A stretch of 37,134 nt of DNA from Candidatus Angelobacter sp. Gp1-AA117 (GCA_003223515.1 QHVI01000101.1:1-37134), one strand, 5' to 3'; shown: positions 14,954 through 23,762, counted from the first letter of the stretch. Program-made: numbers and translations. Notes: generated by a model from the letters alone, not told the origin.

Positions 14954-15039
14954 CTGCGGAACGGAGATGTTGAAAGCTCCGCAGGCTCCAGTAGGTCCAC
15001 TGCACAGGTTCGTGCCCGACCTACGGGGTTGTTGAAGCC
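14954..15039 (-). promoter_or_regulatory. NAD+-I (nadA motif) riboswitch, two domains
   Basis: Domain 1 (15039 to 14984, minus strand) starts GGCTTCAACAACCCCGTAGG and ends CTACTGGAGCC. GGCTTC pairs with GGAGCC (one G-U), GTAGGTC pairs perfectly with GACCTAC, and GCAC/GTGC closes the apical loop. Domain 2 (14984 to 14954) has CTGCGGA/TCCGCAG as outer stem, CGGAG/CTCCG inside and CTTTCAACAT in the loop, echoing the CTTCAACAAC of domain 1. These are the features I recall for the class, in which domain 1 binds the ADP part of NAD+. It lies 36 bases before the nadA ATG, near the presumed GAAGGCGG ribosome binding site, so translational OFF control is likely. Confidence 0.92.
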
Positions 15040-15151
15040 TACGTCCTACTAGTAATTCGATGTACGCACAGAGGGTGCAGATTCAAAATCGGCTGTCTGC
15101 AAGCTATTCGCGCGTAACGGGATATTGTAGCACTTTGGCCGCGACCATTTT

Positions 15152-15237
15152 CGTGAACCGAGTAGGCAATCCGGCAGATGCATTTTTGATTTTCAGGACA
15201 AAGAACGCAAAAGGAAAGAGAGATTAAAGCACTTTAA
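15152..15237. repeat. Partial dispersed module plus a palindrome upstream of the PilZ gene
   Basis: GTGAACCGAGTAGGCAATCC with a following CATTTTTGATTTT (15152-15195) is a decayed copy of the module at 6014-6082 and 10767-10833. TTAAAG (15224-15229) and CTTTAA (15232-15237) form a small palindrome of possible regulatory use. The rest of the nadA-PilZ space holds the riboswitch and presumably the divergent promoters, but no clear hexamer pair. Confidence 0.5.
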
Positions 15238-15393
15238 TTAAACAGTTTGCCTGTGAATTTTTATGGCTTGACAGGATGAATTCTCTCGCGCAAACTCTCC
15301 CGCAACTGAAGAATGTTTGTCCCTCAGATCTAACAAGAATCGCCGAAACGGATCGGGCTTCGCTAGCCAGCCTGATCTCCGGAGATGTAAAAA

Positions 15394-15723
15394 GTGAATA
15401 TGGTCAACAGCGCCACTGGCCGAGCGCAAAGGCCGGACCTATGGGTCAAAAGAGCGGTACGCCACCCGCTCCAAATTCCGCTGCGCTATCGCCTGGAAGG
15501 ACAGGAAGACTGGTCGTCCGGTGAAACCCTGAACCTGAGTGAAAGTGGTGTGCTCTTCTCCTCAGGGCAGATGCTGGAAGTGAATTCCAGGGTTGAGATC
15601 ACCTTTCAAACTTCAGGCACACCTATGCTGAAATCGAGCCAGCGAGTCGCGCACGTGGTGCGCAGAGTGCTGAATAACTGGCCGGAAACCACGCCGGTGT
15701 TTGGAGCCAGATTCCTTTCCTGA
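15394..15723 (+). CDS. PilZ domain protein
   Basis: The 109-residue protein consists mainly of one PilZ domain, the usual c-di-GMP receptor fold. It has the RxxxR-type start (KRAVRHPLQIPLRYRL, residues about 26-40) and NLSESGVLFSSGQML, matching the D/NxSxxG motif, followed by the beta-barrel strands RVEITFQTSG and GARFLS. Both ligand motifs are present, so c-di-GMP binding is likely. The GTG at 15394 is preceded by GGAGA at good spacing; an ATG two codons later is possible. It is a lone gene divergent from nadA. Confidence 0.8.
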   Translation: MNMVNSATGRAQRPDLWVKRAVRHPLQIPLRYRLEGQEDWSSGETLNLSESGVLFSSGQMLEVNSRVEITFQTSGTPMLKSSQRVAHVVRRVLNNWPETTPVFGARFLS

Positions 15724-15748
15724 TTTCACGGCCCAGCAAGAAAACCCT

Positions 15749-15846
15749 TTACCGCAGAGAAACGCAGAGGCCGCAGAGGGAAGAATAGGATGGGGAATGT
15801 GGCAGATTCATTTACCCATTTACCAAATGACTCAGTTACCAAATTC
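15749..15846. repeat. ACCGCAGAG-type and ATTTACC-type repeats
   Basis: TTTACCGCAGAGAAACGCAG and GGCCGCAGAGG (about 15749-15780), then CATTTACCCATTTACCAAAT (15810-15829) and a CAGTTACCAAATT end. The same two repeat families occur next to each other at 13140-13195. Confidence 0.65.
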
Positions 15847-15893
15847 TCGAGAATCATTTTGCTGGAATCAGGTTTGACTCATCAGGTTGTCTT

Positions 15894-16766
15894 TCATGCG
15901 GGCTTGCCGATTCCGGCCCATTCTTCGAGCAACATGATAGTCGCGGCGTAGTCGAGATCGTCATGGCCGGCGCGGCTGGCTTCTTCGTAAATCTCATCGA
16001 TCTTTTCGAGGCCGGGAAGCTTTACTCCGTTTTCGCGGGCGGCGTCCATCATGAGGTGCATATCTTTGTGCATGAGGCGCAGCGGAAAATTGGGTGAATA
16101 ATCTCTCCTGAGGATAAAGGGCGCTTTGTATTCGGCCACGCCCGAGCGGATCATGGAGGCTTGAATCAGCTCAATCAGCTTCTCCGGTTTCACGCCCATC
16201 TTGGTGGCCAGGGTGAGTCCTTCGGCAAGGCCTTCAAAAATGAAAGCAATCTGCAGGTTCTGGGCGAGCTTGGCGGCGAGTCCTTTGCCGTTTTCGCCCA
16301 TGTGGATGAATTGCTTGCCCATGACGCTGAAGAGCGGCTGAATTCTGGCAATGATTTCTTGTTTGCCTCCGACGATAAAGATGAGCGTTCCGGCTTCCGC
16401 TCCGTTCTTTGAGCCGGTAACCGGCGCATCGAGGAAGTCAGCGCCTCGCTGGCGAACTCTTTCCGCGAATTGCACACTGGCGGAAGGCGAGACGGTGCTG
16501 GAGTCCACTACGATGGCACCCGGCTTCAATGCCTGCACCGCGCCCTGCGCGCCGAACAATGTCTGTTCGACGGCTTTGGTATCAGAGACGCACAGCCACA
16601 CTACATCTTTATCTTGGGCAGCCTCCGCAGGAGTAGAGGCAGCGGTTGCACCGGCGACTTCTTTGCCGGGAGTGCGGTTCCAGACGGTGACTTCGTGTCC
16701 GGCTTTGACGAGGTTGGCGGCCATCGGCCGTCCCATGATTCCCATTCCTAAGAAAGCGATGCGCAT
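15894..16766 (-). CDS. NAD(P)-dependent beta-hydroxyacid dehydrogenase (3-hydroxyisobutyrate dehydrogenase / glyoxylate reductase type)
   Basis: The 290-residue protein begins MRIAFLGMGIMGRPMAANLV, the family Rossmann signature (GxGxMGxxMAxNL). It has the substrate-binding DAPVTGSKNGAEAGTLIFIV (family DAPVSGG...AGTL) and the catalytic lysine in GENGKGLAAKLAQN. I chose the ATG at 16766 because it gives this standard start; an upstream ATG would add 28 residues of non-homologous sequence. The class reduces glyoxylate, succinic or tartronic semialdehyde or oxidises 3-hydroxyisobutyrate; the Ser-Lys variant in the substrate loop resembles glyoxylate/succinic semialdehyde reductases. The physiological substrate cannot be fixed from context. 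Confidence 0.9.
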   Translation of the reverse strand: MRIAFLGMGIMGRPMAANLVKAGHEVTVWNRTPGKEVAGATAASTPAEAAQDKDVVWLCVSDTKAVEQTLFGAQGAVQALKPGAIVVDSSTVSPSASVQFAERVRQRGADFLDAPVTGSKNGAEAGTLIFIVGGKQEIIARIQPLFSVMGKQFIHMGENGKGLAAKLAQNLQIAFIFEGLAEGLTLATKMGVKPEKLIELIQASMIRSGVAEYKAPFILRRDYSPNFPLRLMHKDMHLMMDAARENGVKLPGLEKIDEIYEEASRAGHDDLDYAATIMLLEEWAGIGKPA

Positions 16767-16826
16767 GTTTAGGATTAAAAAGTGTGAAGGAGATTGCGTC
16801 AAGTGGGGAGAATCTCGCCACGGAGC

Positions 16827-16855
16827 AACACAGCGTAGTGAAGGCCACAATCAAA
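16827..16855. repeat. Dispersed AACACAG-GTAGTGAAG repeat
   Basis: AACACAGCGTAGTGAAGG continues with CCACAATCAAA. A nearly identical copy, one base shorter, lies at 28681-28708, directly behind the amidohydrolase gene and in the flank of the IS110 element. Confidence 0.6.
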
Positions 16856-16887
16856 CGTTTTTTACCGCAGTACAGATTATGCAGAGA

Positions 16888-17067
16888 TCATGAGGCGCTG
16901 CTGCGGGGGTCACCGAAGAGTTCAGGCAGCAGGTTGAGCAATTCCTGCGGCTCGTGGCTGTTGACGTGATGCTCAACCCCGTCACACTTGAAACCCTGCG
17001 AGGCTGAAAGCACGATGATGGTTAGTGATCCTTCGCTGCGCGCTATAGAACACGGTTGGGGAAGCAC
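16888..17067 (-). pseudogene. Receiver-like protein fragment
   Basis: From a possible GTG at 17067 a 59-codon frame includes SLTIIVLSASQGFKCDGVEH and then HVNSHEPQELLNLLPELFGD. The pattern resembles the second half of a response-regulator receiver domain (hydrophobic strand, S/A, then xxHEPxELLxLL where KPxxxxxL is usual). The phospho-acceptor half is missing and the upstream frame is closed by a TGA. I infer a decayed receiver protein, or a small stand-alone gene with no visible ribosome binding site. Confidence 0.3.
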
Positions 17068-17216
17068 TGTTCAGGCGCTTGCTTGATTTCATGACAACGA
17101 CAACAGGGAGAGAGCATCGCACTGAGGGAGCAGCAATGTTGTCGTAATGCCAAGTACAGTCCATCCGGTGAGTGTTACAATTTTGAGTTTGTCGAATTCT
17201 GTATTGAGGAACTGCC

Positions 17217-18401
17217 ATGGCCCAAGTAGCAGCCCCGAGCCTTCCTGCGCCGCAACCCCTGGTGGCGCTGACCGAAGATGAACTTCTGTTCCGTGACAAC
17301 GTGCGCCAGTTTGCCGATGAGAGTATCCGTCCAAAGGTCAGGGAGATGGATGAAAAAGGCGTATTCGAGCACAGCCTGATCGACCAGTTCTTTCAACTGG
17401 GGATGATGGGCATCGAGATTCCGGAGCAGTACGGCGGGGCGGGCGGAACTTTCTTCGAATCCATTCTGGCGGTGGAGGAAATCTCGCGCGTCGATCCCTC
17501 GGCGGGAGTGATTGTGGACGTGCAGAACACGCTGGTGAACAATGCCCTGCTGCGCTGGACTACGGAAGAACAGAAGAAGCGTTATCTGCCCAGGATGGCC
17601 GGCAACACCGTGGGCGCCTACGCGCTCAGCGAAGCAGCATCGGGATCAGATGCGTTTGCATTGCAGACACGCGCCGAACTGAAAGGCAGTGAATACGTTC
17701 TGAATGGCCGCAAGCTGTGGATCACCAATGCCAAGGAGGCCGGAATATTTATCCTGCTGGCCACAGTCGATCCTTCGGCGGGATACAAGGGCATTACCGC
17801 GTTCATCGTGGAGAAGAATTTCCCCGGCTTCAGCGTAGGGAAGAAAGAAGACAAGCTGGGAATCCGGGCATCGAGCACCTGCGAGCTGATCCTGGAAGAT
17901 TGCCGGGTGCCGAAAGAGAACGTGCTGGGTCAGGTGGGCAAGGGATACAAGATCGCCATCGAGACGCTGAATGAAGGCCGCATCGGGATCGGCGCGCAGA
18001 TGCTGGGGCTGGCGCGGGGCGCGTGGGAGCATGCGTTGCGCTATTCGCAGGAACGCAAACAATTCGGCAAAACTATTTCCGATTTTCAGGGTATTCAATT
18101 TCAGTTGGCGCAGATGGCCACCGAGATTGAAGCCGTCAGGATGCTGGTGTACAACGCCGCGCGCATGAAAGATGCAGGTATGAACTTTGTAAAAGAGGCC
18201 GCCATGACCAAACTGTTTGCCTCACAGGTGGCCGAGCGGGTGGCCTCGCTGGCGGTAGAGATTTATGGCGGGTACGGATTTACCAAGGATTACCCGGTGG
18301 AGAAATATTACAGGGATGCCAAGATAGGCAAAATTTACGAAGGCACTTCCAATATGCAGCTCCAGACCATCGCCAAGCTGGTATTGGGTGGAAACAAATA
18401 G
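17217..18401 (+). CDS. Acyl-CoA dehydrogenase (short/branched-chain type)
   Basis: A FAD enzyme that introduces a trans-2 double bond into acyl-CoA thioesters. The 394-residue protein has all three domains: N-terminal helices with MGIEIPEQYGGAGGTFFESI, the beta domain with AYALSEAASGSDAFAL and WITNAKEAGIFILLA, and the C-terminal helices with ERKQFGKTISDFQGIQFQLA and EIYGGYGFTKDYPVEKYYRD. The catalytic Glu is in KIYEGTSNMQLQTIA near the end, the position used by short- and branched-chain members. The ATG has GAGGA about 6 bases upstream. It is a single gene with no electron-transfer flavoprotein or thiolase nearby. Confidence 0.95.
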   Translation: MAQVAAPSLPAPQPLVALTEDELLFRDNVRQFADESIRPKVREMDEKGVFEHSLIDQFFQLGMMGIEIPEQYGGAGGTFFESILAVEEISRVDPSAGVIVDVQNTLVNNALLRWTTEEQKKRYLPRMAGNTVGAYALSEAASGSDAFALQTRAELKGSEYVLNGRKLWITNAKEAGIFILLATVDPSAGYKGITAFIVEKNFPGFSVGKKEDKLGIRASSTCELILEDCRVPKENVLGQVGKGYKIAIETLNEGRIGIGAQMLGLARGAWEHALRYSQERKQFGKTISDFQGIQFQLAQMATEIEAVRMLVYNAARMKDAGMNFVKEAAMTKLFASQVAERVASLAVEIYGGYGFTKDYPVEKYYRDAKIGKIYEGTSNMQLQTIAKLVLGGNK

Positions 18402-18585
18402 AGTAGGCCAAGGCCAGGGCTAAAACCCAGTTTTTGAGCCATCATGGTTCCCCTTCCGCCACGGGGCTTCCACCAAGTGTGTGGGGATGTTTACTGAAAA
18501 GCGGAAAGTAATCTGGCATTACGCTTTATTTCGGGGTAGGATAGCCTTTATCTGGCCGGACAATTTAAACCGGAATTACCCTTGA

Positions 18586-18614
18586 TTGTATGCCTGGTGG
18601 GGCTGGGGTACACT
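18586..18614 (+). promoter_or_regulatory. Possible sigma-70 promoter for the 533-codon gene
   Basis: TTGTAT (18586-18591) and TACACT (18609-18614) are separated by exactly 17 bases and lie about 55 bases before the GTG start. Both hexamers are only partial matches to TTGACA/TATAAT. Confidence 0.3.
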
Positions 18615-18669
18615 ATCACCACTTTAAACTCTCCCCTTTGCCAAGGTTTTTTTACGCAGGAGTTCAGCC

Positions 18670-20271
18670 GTGGGACAGGAGTCCCTAAAAGAATTGAAAG
18701 ACCTTATTACAGTGCACGGTTTCTACGTGTCCCTGCTGGAAAAGCAGTTAGGACATGCTGTGCCTGTGCCGGTTGGAATCGGTGCGGCTGAACAAGGCCA
18801 GGAAAACTCACCTGAAGCATCCTACAGCCTGAAGCTGTGGCTTGACCTGCTGGATATGGCGATCACGCCTCCCATGGTGCGGGACGCGTTGAAGCGCACT
18901 TCCAACATCGAGGCTGCGCATGCCCTTCTGCGTTACTTCGTGGGTAAGGCTTCCGGACGCGCCGGCGATCGCGACAAGATCGACTGCGTGAGCACCTACC
19001 TGTTCCGCAATCCTGCAGAAGATTCGCCTCATAAGTGGGGACGTCCGGAGACTGACGCTTCTTATTACTATCTCTCCGAGGCGGCACTGGCTTTTGAAGG
19101 TGAGATCTATCGCGCACTCGGCGACGTGCATTTCGATTCCATACCGGCCGAACATGTGCAGCTTCTGCGCGAATTTGAATATTTTCACCAGGAGCTGGAA
19201 GAATTCCGGAATTTTGACCAGATCACCGATTCGGCCATGGTGCAGCGCGTCCGTGAGTTGAAGCAGTCGCTGGGGAAATCGTTCTACCATCCGGATTCGC
19301 TGGCCCACATTGCCGTATGGAATGATGTCTTCGGCAGAAAGTTCGACGATCTCTTCCACAATGCCACACGCCAGATCAAGACCTTTGCCGAGAATGTGCA
19401 GCGCGAGGGCGGCAGCATTCTGACCCGCGTGGAAGGCGACATCACGGTGAAGCATCTGACTGAGCTGGAGACGCAGCAGGAGCAGATTCTGCTGGAGGAT
19501 TATCAGAACTCCCAGGACCAGTTCCGCAAAGTATCCAAGTATAAGAAGGCCGTAGACAGCAAGCGGACAGGACGCACTACTTATGCGCCTATTCCTCCGC
19601 GTACGGCAACACCCGAAGCGCCACGGCCGGCAGTGGCGGCTCCGGTCATTCCTCAGGCGGCATTTGTGCTGCAGCCATTGGCCTCTGCGGTGCCTCAGGC
19701 TTCTACTCCCATGCAACCGCCGGAGCCCAGACCTTCGCCGAATCAGAGCCAGCCTGAAGTGCTGGCCGTGCCTCCATCACAGGCAGTGCAGAATGCCGTA
19801 CATGAAGGCAAGATTCACAGCACGCGGGAGATGATCAAAAACCACGTACGCAACACGGATGCCAAGCTGGCGCATATCGTCCCGGTGAAAAAGAACAAGC
19901 TGGTGCTGAGCGCGGCGGAGGTGGAGGCGTTTCGCGCGGAGTATCACGGCGAAAAAAGCTTCAGGGCGGATTACGCCAACGTCATTATGATCATGGTGGC
20001 CTATCTCTCGCGCATGATCGTGGAAGTGGATGAGTACAACCAGAAAGCCACCTCAGCATATCTATGGAAGCCCCATGCGGATGCGCTCACCTATCTGCTA
20101 AGCACGCTGGAGCGCGTAAACCTGGAAGCCGAGCAGGTAAAGAGGGTTGCGCAGGGACGCGGGTTGCAGGACAAAGCCACCGCGCTGGAAGTTTCCATGA
20201 ATAAGCTCAAGAAGTACGCCCAGACTGTGTCACAGACGCTGCAGGCAGCGGACCAGCACTATAGCAGCTAA
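18670..20271 (+). CDS. Hypothetical 533-residue helical protein with Pro-rich linker
   Basis: I do not recognise this protein. The GTG at 18670 has AGGAG 7 bases upstream. Residues 1-300 look all-helical and charged (for example LREFEYFHQELEEFRNFDQI and ELETQQEQILLEDYQNSQDQ, a likely coiled coil). Residues about 300-375 form a Pro/Ala-rich linker (PPRTATPEAPRPAVAAPVIP). The C-terminal part of about 155 residues is helical again (AEVEAFRAEYHGEKSFRADY). There is no signal peptide, transmembrane segment or catalytic motif. Two helical domains joined by a flexible linker suggest a scaffold or adaptor role. It stands alone, flanked by repeat-bearing spacers. Confidence 0.8.
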   Translation: MGQESLKELKDLITVHGFYVSLLEKQLGHAVPVPVGIGAAEQGQENSPEASYSLKLWLDLLDMAITPPMVRDALKRTSNIEAAHALLRYFVGKASGRAGDRDKIDCVSTYLFRNPAEDSPHKWGRPETDASYYYLSEAALAFEGEIYRALGDVHFDSIPAEHVQLLREFEYFHQELEEFRNFDQITDSAMVQRVRELKQSLGKSFYHPDSLAHIAVWNDVFGRKFDDLFHNATRQIKTFAENVQREGGSILTRVEGDITVKHLTELETQQEQILLEDYQNSQDQFRKVSKYKKAVDSKRTGRTTYAPIPPRTATPEAPRPAVAAPVIPQAAFVLQPLASAVPQASTPMQPPEPRPSPNQSQPEVLAVPPSQAVQNAVHEGKIHSTREMIKNHVRNTDAKLAHIVPVKKNKLVLSAAEVEAFRAEYHGEKSFRADYANVIMIMVAYLSRMIVEVDEYNQKATSAYLWKPHADALTYLLSTLERVNLEAEQVKRVAQGRGLQDKATALEVSMNKLKKYAQTVSQTLQAADQHYSS

Positions 20272-20285
20272 ATTCATCGTTGTTA

Positions 20286-20430
20286 TTACCGCAAAGGGCG
20301 CAAAGGAACCAAAACCTTACCGCTGATGACGCTGATTTGCGCCGATAAAGCTCAGGCAATGCAAATTACCAGTCACCTGAATTCCCCGACTTCATTTACC
20401 CAATTACACTCTTACCCATTTACCCAATTC
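20286..20430. repeat. Repeat modules upstream of the M28 peptidase gene
   Basis: TTACCGCAAAGGGCGCAAAG (from 20286) is followed by AAAACCTTACCGCTGATGAC and GCTGATTT, an order that recurs behind the same gene at 22083-22160. A CATTTACCCAATTAC and TTACCCATTTACCC array (20393-20430) comes next. The M28 gene is thus bracketed by same-orientation copies of one module. Confidence 0.7.
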
Positions 20431-20466
20431 CCCTGTTATGCTTTGCTGTTCGTTGGAGGATTCAAG

Positions 20467-22077
20467 ATGAAGAAAAGCGTGTTGCTTCTCGCTGTCTGCT
20501 TGTTGCTGGCTTTTGCCGGAGCGGCTCAACAGGATCAGAGTCATTTTGATGGCAAGAGCTGGTGGAGTTATGTGAAGGTGCTGGCCGATGACAACATGGA
20601 GGGCCGTGAGACCGGCAGCGCGGGCCTCAAAAGAGCAGAAGCCTACGTCGTGGAGCAACTCAAGAGCAATGGCTTGCAGCCTGCGGGAAGCAACGGGTTC
20701 TACCAACCGGTAAAGTTTGAATCGCGGACCCTCGATGAAAAGAATTCCAGCCTGGCGCTGGTACGCAATGGCAAAGCCGAGCCGCTGGCGCTCGGTAATG
20801 ACGCAATTTTCAGCACGCGCATCGATCTTGCTCCATCTGTGGAAGCGCCGCTGGTGTTCGTAGGCTATGGAATGGATGTGCCGGAGAAGAATTACAGCGA
20901 TCTTGCAGGGCTCGATCTGAAAGGTAAAGTGGCGGTGATCATGGCAGGCTCGCCGGCGGAAATTCCGGGTGCGCTCTCATCTCATTATCAATCTCCCAGC
21001 GAACGCTGGAAGACGTTTAAGAAGGCGGGCGCAGTGGGATTCGTGACCGTCCTCAATCCTGCATCGATGGATATTCCCTGGTCGCGCATCGCCGTCAACC
21101 GGCTGCATCCCAGCATGAGTTTGCAGGGCAAGGAATTTGATGAGACGGCCGGGGAGCAAACTTCAATTACTTTCAATCCGGAAAAGGCCGGGAAGCTGTT
21201 TGAAGGCTCAGGGCACACGTTCAAAGAGATTCTCGACATTGCGAAAGATCGCAAACAACTGCCCCGGTTCCCGCTGGCGGTGTCCATCCAGGCAAAGACC
21301 AAAGTGATCAAGGAGGCGGTGGAATCGGCGAATATTGTGGCCAGGCTGCCGGGCAATGATCCCCAGTTGAAAAATGAATACGTGGTGCTTTCGGCCCACA
21401 TCGATCATATCGGCATCGGGGAGCCGATCAATGGAGACAAGATTTACAACGGCGCCATGGATAACGGCTCCGGCAGCGCGGTGCTGCTGGACGTGGCGGC
21501 CTCGCTCAAGAAATCGCCGGAAAAGCTGAAGCGGTCGCTGCTGTTTGTGTTTGTCACCGGGGAAGAAAAGGGCCTGCTGGGTTCGAAGTATTTCACCGAG
21601 CATCCCACGGTGAAGCCTGGCTCAATGGTGGCTGACATCAATATCGACATGTTTCTGCCCATCGTTCCCCTGAAGGTGCTTACCGTTTATGGATTGAACG
21701 AGTCTGACTTGGCGGACATGGCGCAGCAGGTGGCCGAATCCAAGGGCGTGAAGGTGCAGGCTGATCCGGAGCCGCAGAGAAATGCATTCATCCGCAGCGA
21801 TCAGTACAACTTCATCCGCCACGGCATACCGGCGCTGGCCATGCAAGTTGGCTACGAGAAGGACTCGCCGGAACAGAAGCTTTTCAAAGACTGGCGGACA
21901 CAGCGCTATCATGCGCCTTCCGACGATCTCAACCAGCCGGTGGATCTGGGAGCGGCGGGCAATTATGAAGAGATCATTCGAGGGTTAATGGTGACTGCGG
22001 CAAATGACAGCGGGAGGCCACAGTGGAAGCAGGAGAGCTTCTTCAAGCGGTATGCGGAGCACGGCGGCGGACAATAG
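20467..22077 (+). CDS. Secreted M28 zinc aminopeptidase with PA domain
   Basis: A 536-residue exported metallopeptidase. It begins MKKSVLLLAVCLLLAFAGAA, a Sec signal peptide, and the ATG at 20467 follows GGAGG, so I reject a longer upstream start. A PA-type insert is seen around VFVGYGMDVPEKNYSDLAGL. The co-catalytic zinc site is formed by SAHIDHIG (His, Asp), NGAMDNGSGSAVLLD (Asp), VTGEEKGLLGSKYF (catalytic and binding Glu), ADINIDM (Asp) and RYHAPSDD (His). The family removes N-terminal residues from peptides. With M20, M19, C1A and a DUF5715 protein nearby it fits peptide scavenging in the periplasm or outside the cell. Confidence 0.94.
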   Translation: MKKSVLLLAVCLLLAFAGAAQQDQSHFDGKSWWSYVKVLADDNMEGRETGSAGLKRAEAYVVEQLKSNGLQPAGSNGFYQPVKFESRTLDEKNSSLALVRNGKAEPLALGNDAIFSTRIDLAPSVEAPLVFVGYGMDVPEKNYSDLAGLDLKGKVAVIMAGSPAEIPGALSSHYQSPSERWKTFKKAGAVGFVTVLNPASMDIPWSRIAVNRLHPSMSLQGKEFDETAGEQTSITFNPEKAGKLFEGSGHTFKEILDIAKDRKQLPRFPLAVSIQAKTKVIKEAVESANIVARLPGNDPQLKNEYVVLSAHIDHIGIGEPINGDKIYNGAMDNGSGSAVLLDVAASLKKSPEKLKRSLLFVFVTGEEKGLLGSKYFTEHPTVKPGSMVADINIDMFLPIVPLKVLTVYGLNESDLADMAQQVAESKGVKVQADPEPQRNAFIRSDQYNFIRHGIPALAMQVGYEKDSPEQKLFKDWRTQRYHAPSDDLNQPVDLGAAGNYEEIIRGLMVTAANDSGRPQWKQESFFKRYAEHGGGQ

Positions 22078-22082
22078 ATGCA

Positions 22083-22284
22083 ACCGCAAAGGACGCCAAG
22101 GGCGCAAAGGAATCAAAGCAAAACCTTACCGCTTGTATGACGCTGATTTTACTGATGAACGCTGATAGGACTTGGGGAATTCAGATCACCGGATCACATA
22201 ATCTTTCCAATTCCTCTGCTTACTCCGTTACTCTGTGTTGAAAGATTTGGGTTCCTTTGCGTCCTTGGCGGCCTTTGCGGTAAA
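22083..22284. repeat. Composite intergenic element with inverted ends (M28-aldehyde dehydrogenase gap)
   Basis: ACCGCAAAGGACGCCAAGGG (from 22083) at the left is matched in inverse by CCTTTGCGTCCTTGGCGGCC (from 22254) and TTTGCGGT at the right. The interior carries ACGCTGATTTTACTGATGAA, GATCACCGGATCACA and a stretch (about 22172-22240) alignable with about 8980-9044 in the murC-murG gap. This is the clearest example that the end motif and interior form one mobile or copied unit. Confidence 0.65.
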
Positions 22285-22295
22285 TAAAGACGAGA

Positions 22296-23727
22296 GTGTT
22301 TCATCAAGCACAAGTCGCAGTTAATACCATCGCGGTGCACAATCCGGCGACGGATGAAGTCATTGGCGAGATTGCCTCCATGTCTCCGGCGGAAGTTGCG
22401 GCTGCGGTGGAGCGGGCGCGTGCGGCACAGACACGGTGGTCTGCTACACCTTTGGCACAGCGGTTACGAGTGCTGCGCAAGTTTCAGCAACTGCTGGCTG
22501 AACAGAAGGACGCGGTAGCCGGCGTTATCACCCGCGAAGCCGGCAAGCCAAAAACCTTATGGCGTGATTGGCATTATCAGTCCGTGGAATTATCCTTTCA
22601 GCATTCCTTCGGTGCAGAGCCTGGCAGCGCTCATCACCGGCAATGCCGTAGTGCTCAAACCTTCAGAGTTCACACCGTTCTCTTCTCTTGAACTGCAAAG
22701 GCTGCTCTATGAAGCCGGACTGGAAAAGGATTTGCTTCAGGTCATCACCGGCGATGGCTCCGCAGGCGCAGCCTTGCTGAACTCCAATATCCACAAAGTC
22801 ATCTTTACCGGAAGCGTAGCCACTGGCCAACGCGTAGCTCAGGCCGCAGCCGCCAAGCTGTTGCCAACAGTGCTGGAGTTGGGCGGCAAAGATCCCATGA
22901 TCGTCCTGGACGATGTGAGTATCGAAGTTGCATCCAGCGCGGCGATCTGGGGAGCATTCATGAACGCGGGGCAGACATGCCTTTCCGTCGAACGCTGTTA
23001 CGTCCACGAAAGCATCTATGAAAAATTCGTGAAGGCCTGTATGGAGAAAACGGCGAAGCTGCGCGTGGGCAACGGCGCGGACGCAACTACCGACATTGGA
23101 CCGATGATCCACCAGCGGCAGGTAAAGATTGTGCAGGCACACGTAGACAATGCCGTGGCCCATGGTGCGCGTCTGCTGGCCGGAGGCAGGACTCTTTCTG
23201 AGATTGGCCCGAACTTCTTTGCACCCACCATACTTGCCGATGTGAACCACTCGATGCGCATCATGCGTGAAGAGACTTTCGGCCCGGTGCTTCCGGTTTG
23301 CAGCTTCAAGACTGAAGATGAAGCAGTGGCGCTGGCCAATGATTCCGAGTTTGGCCTGGCGGCCAGCGTTTGGAGCAGAAACCGCGAGCGCGGCGAGAGA
23401 GTGGCCGCGAAAATCAATGCCGGAACCGTAATGGTTAACGATGTGATTTCGTGCTTTGGCATCAGCGAGGCGCCGCATGGGGGCGTGAAGTCGAGTGGAA
23501 TCGGGCGCACGCATGGACGCTTGGGGCTGGAAGAGATGGTGTGGGTGAAGTATGTGGATTCCGACCGCCTGCCGGCCATGCGCAAGCTGTGGTGGTATGG
23601 ATACGGCCCACAATTCCAGCAGCAGATGGATGGATTTATTGAACTTTTGTTCTCGAAAAAACTAACAAAGCGTTTGCGTGGTGGATTAAAAAGTACCTCC
23701 TCTTATCTTCGTCGCCGCATCCTTTAA
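22296..23727 (+). pseudogene. Aldehyde dehydrogenase, internal deletion and frameshift
   Basis: Two overlapping frames together make one NAD(P)-dependent aldehyde dehydrogenase. The first (GTG at 22296) covers VHNPATDEVIGEIAS to TREAGKPK. The second picks up at PYGVIGIISPWNYPFSIPSV and runs to the normal C-terminus at 23727, with LELGGKDP (general-base Glu) and NAGQTCLSVERCYV (catalytic Cys) intact. In relatives about 55-65 residues lie between these blocks. Here they are missing and the frame changes at about 22551-22555, so a deletion not divisible by three removed part of the NAD-binding region. The remaining 387-codon frame could be translated from an internal ATG at 22564, but would lack an intact cofactor domain. 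An assembly error is the alternative. Confidence 0.85.
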
Positions 23728-23762
23728 GAGTACAATTTTTACTTGGCTCGTAAGGATTGGCA

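Noticed and set aside
15276-15524. 82-codon frame overlapping the PilZ gene start
   Set aside because: It overlaps the PilZ domain in another frame and its second half is the shadow of PilZ. No ribosome binding site was found, although the first 40 codons look mildly protein-like.
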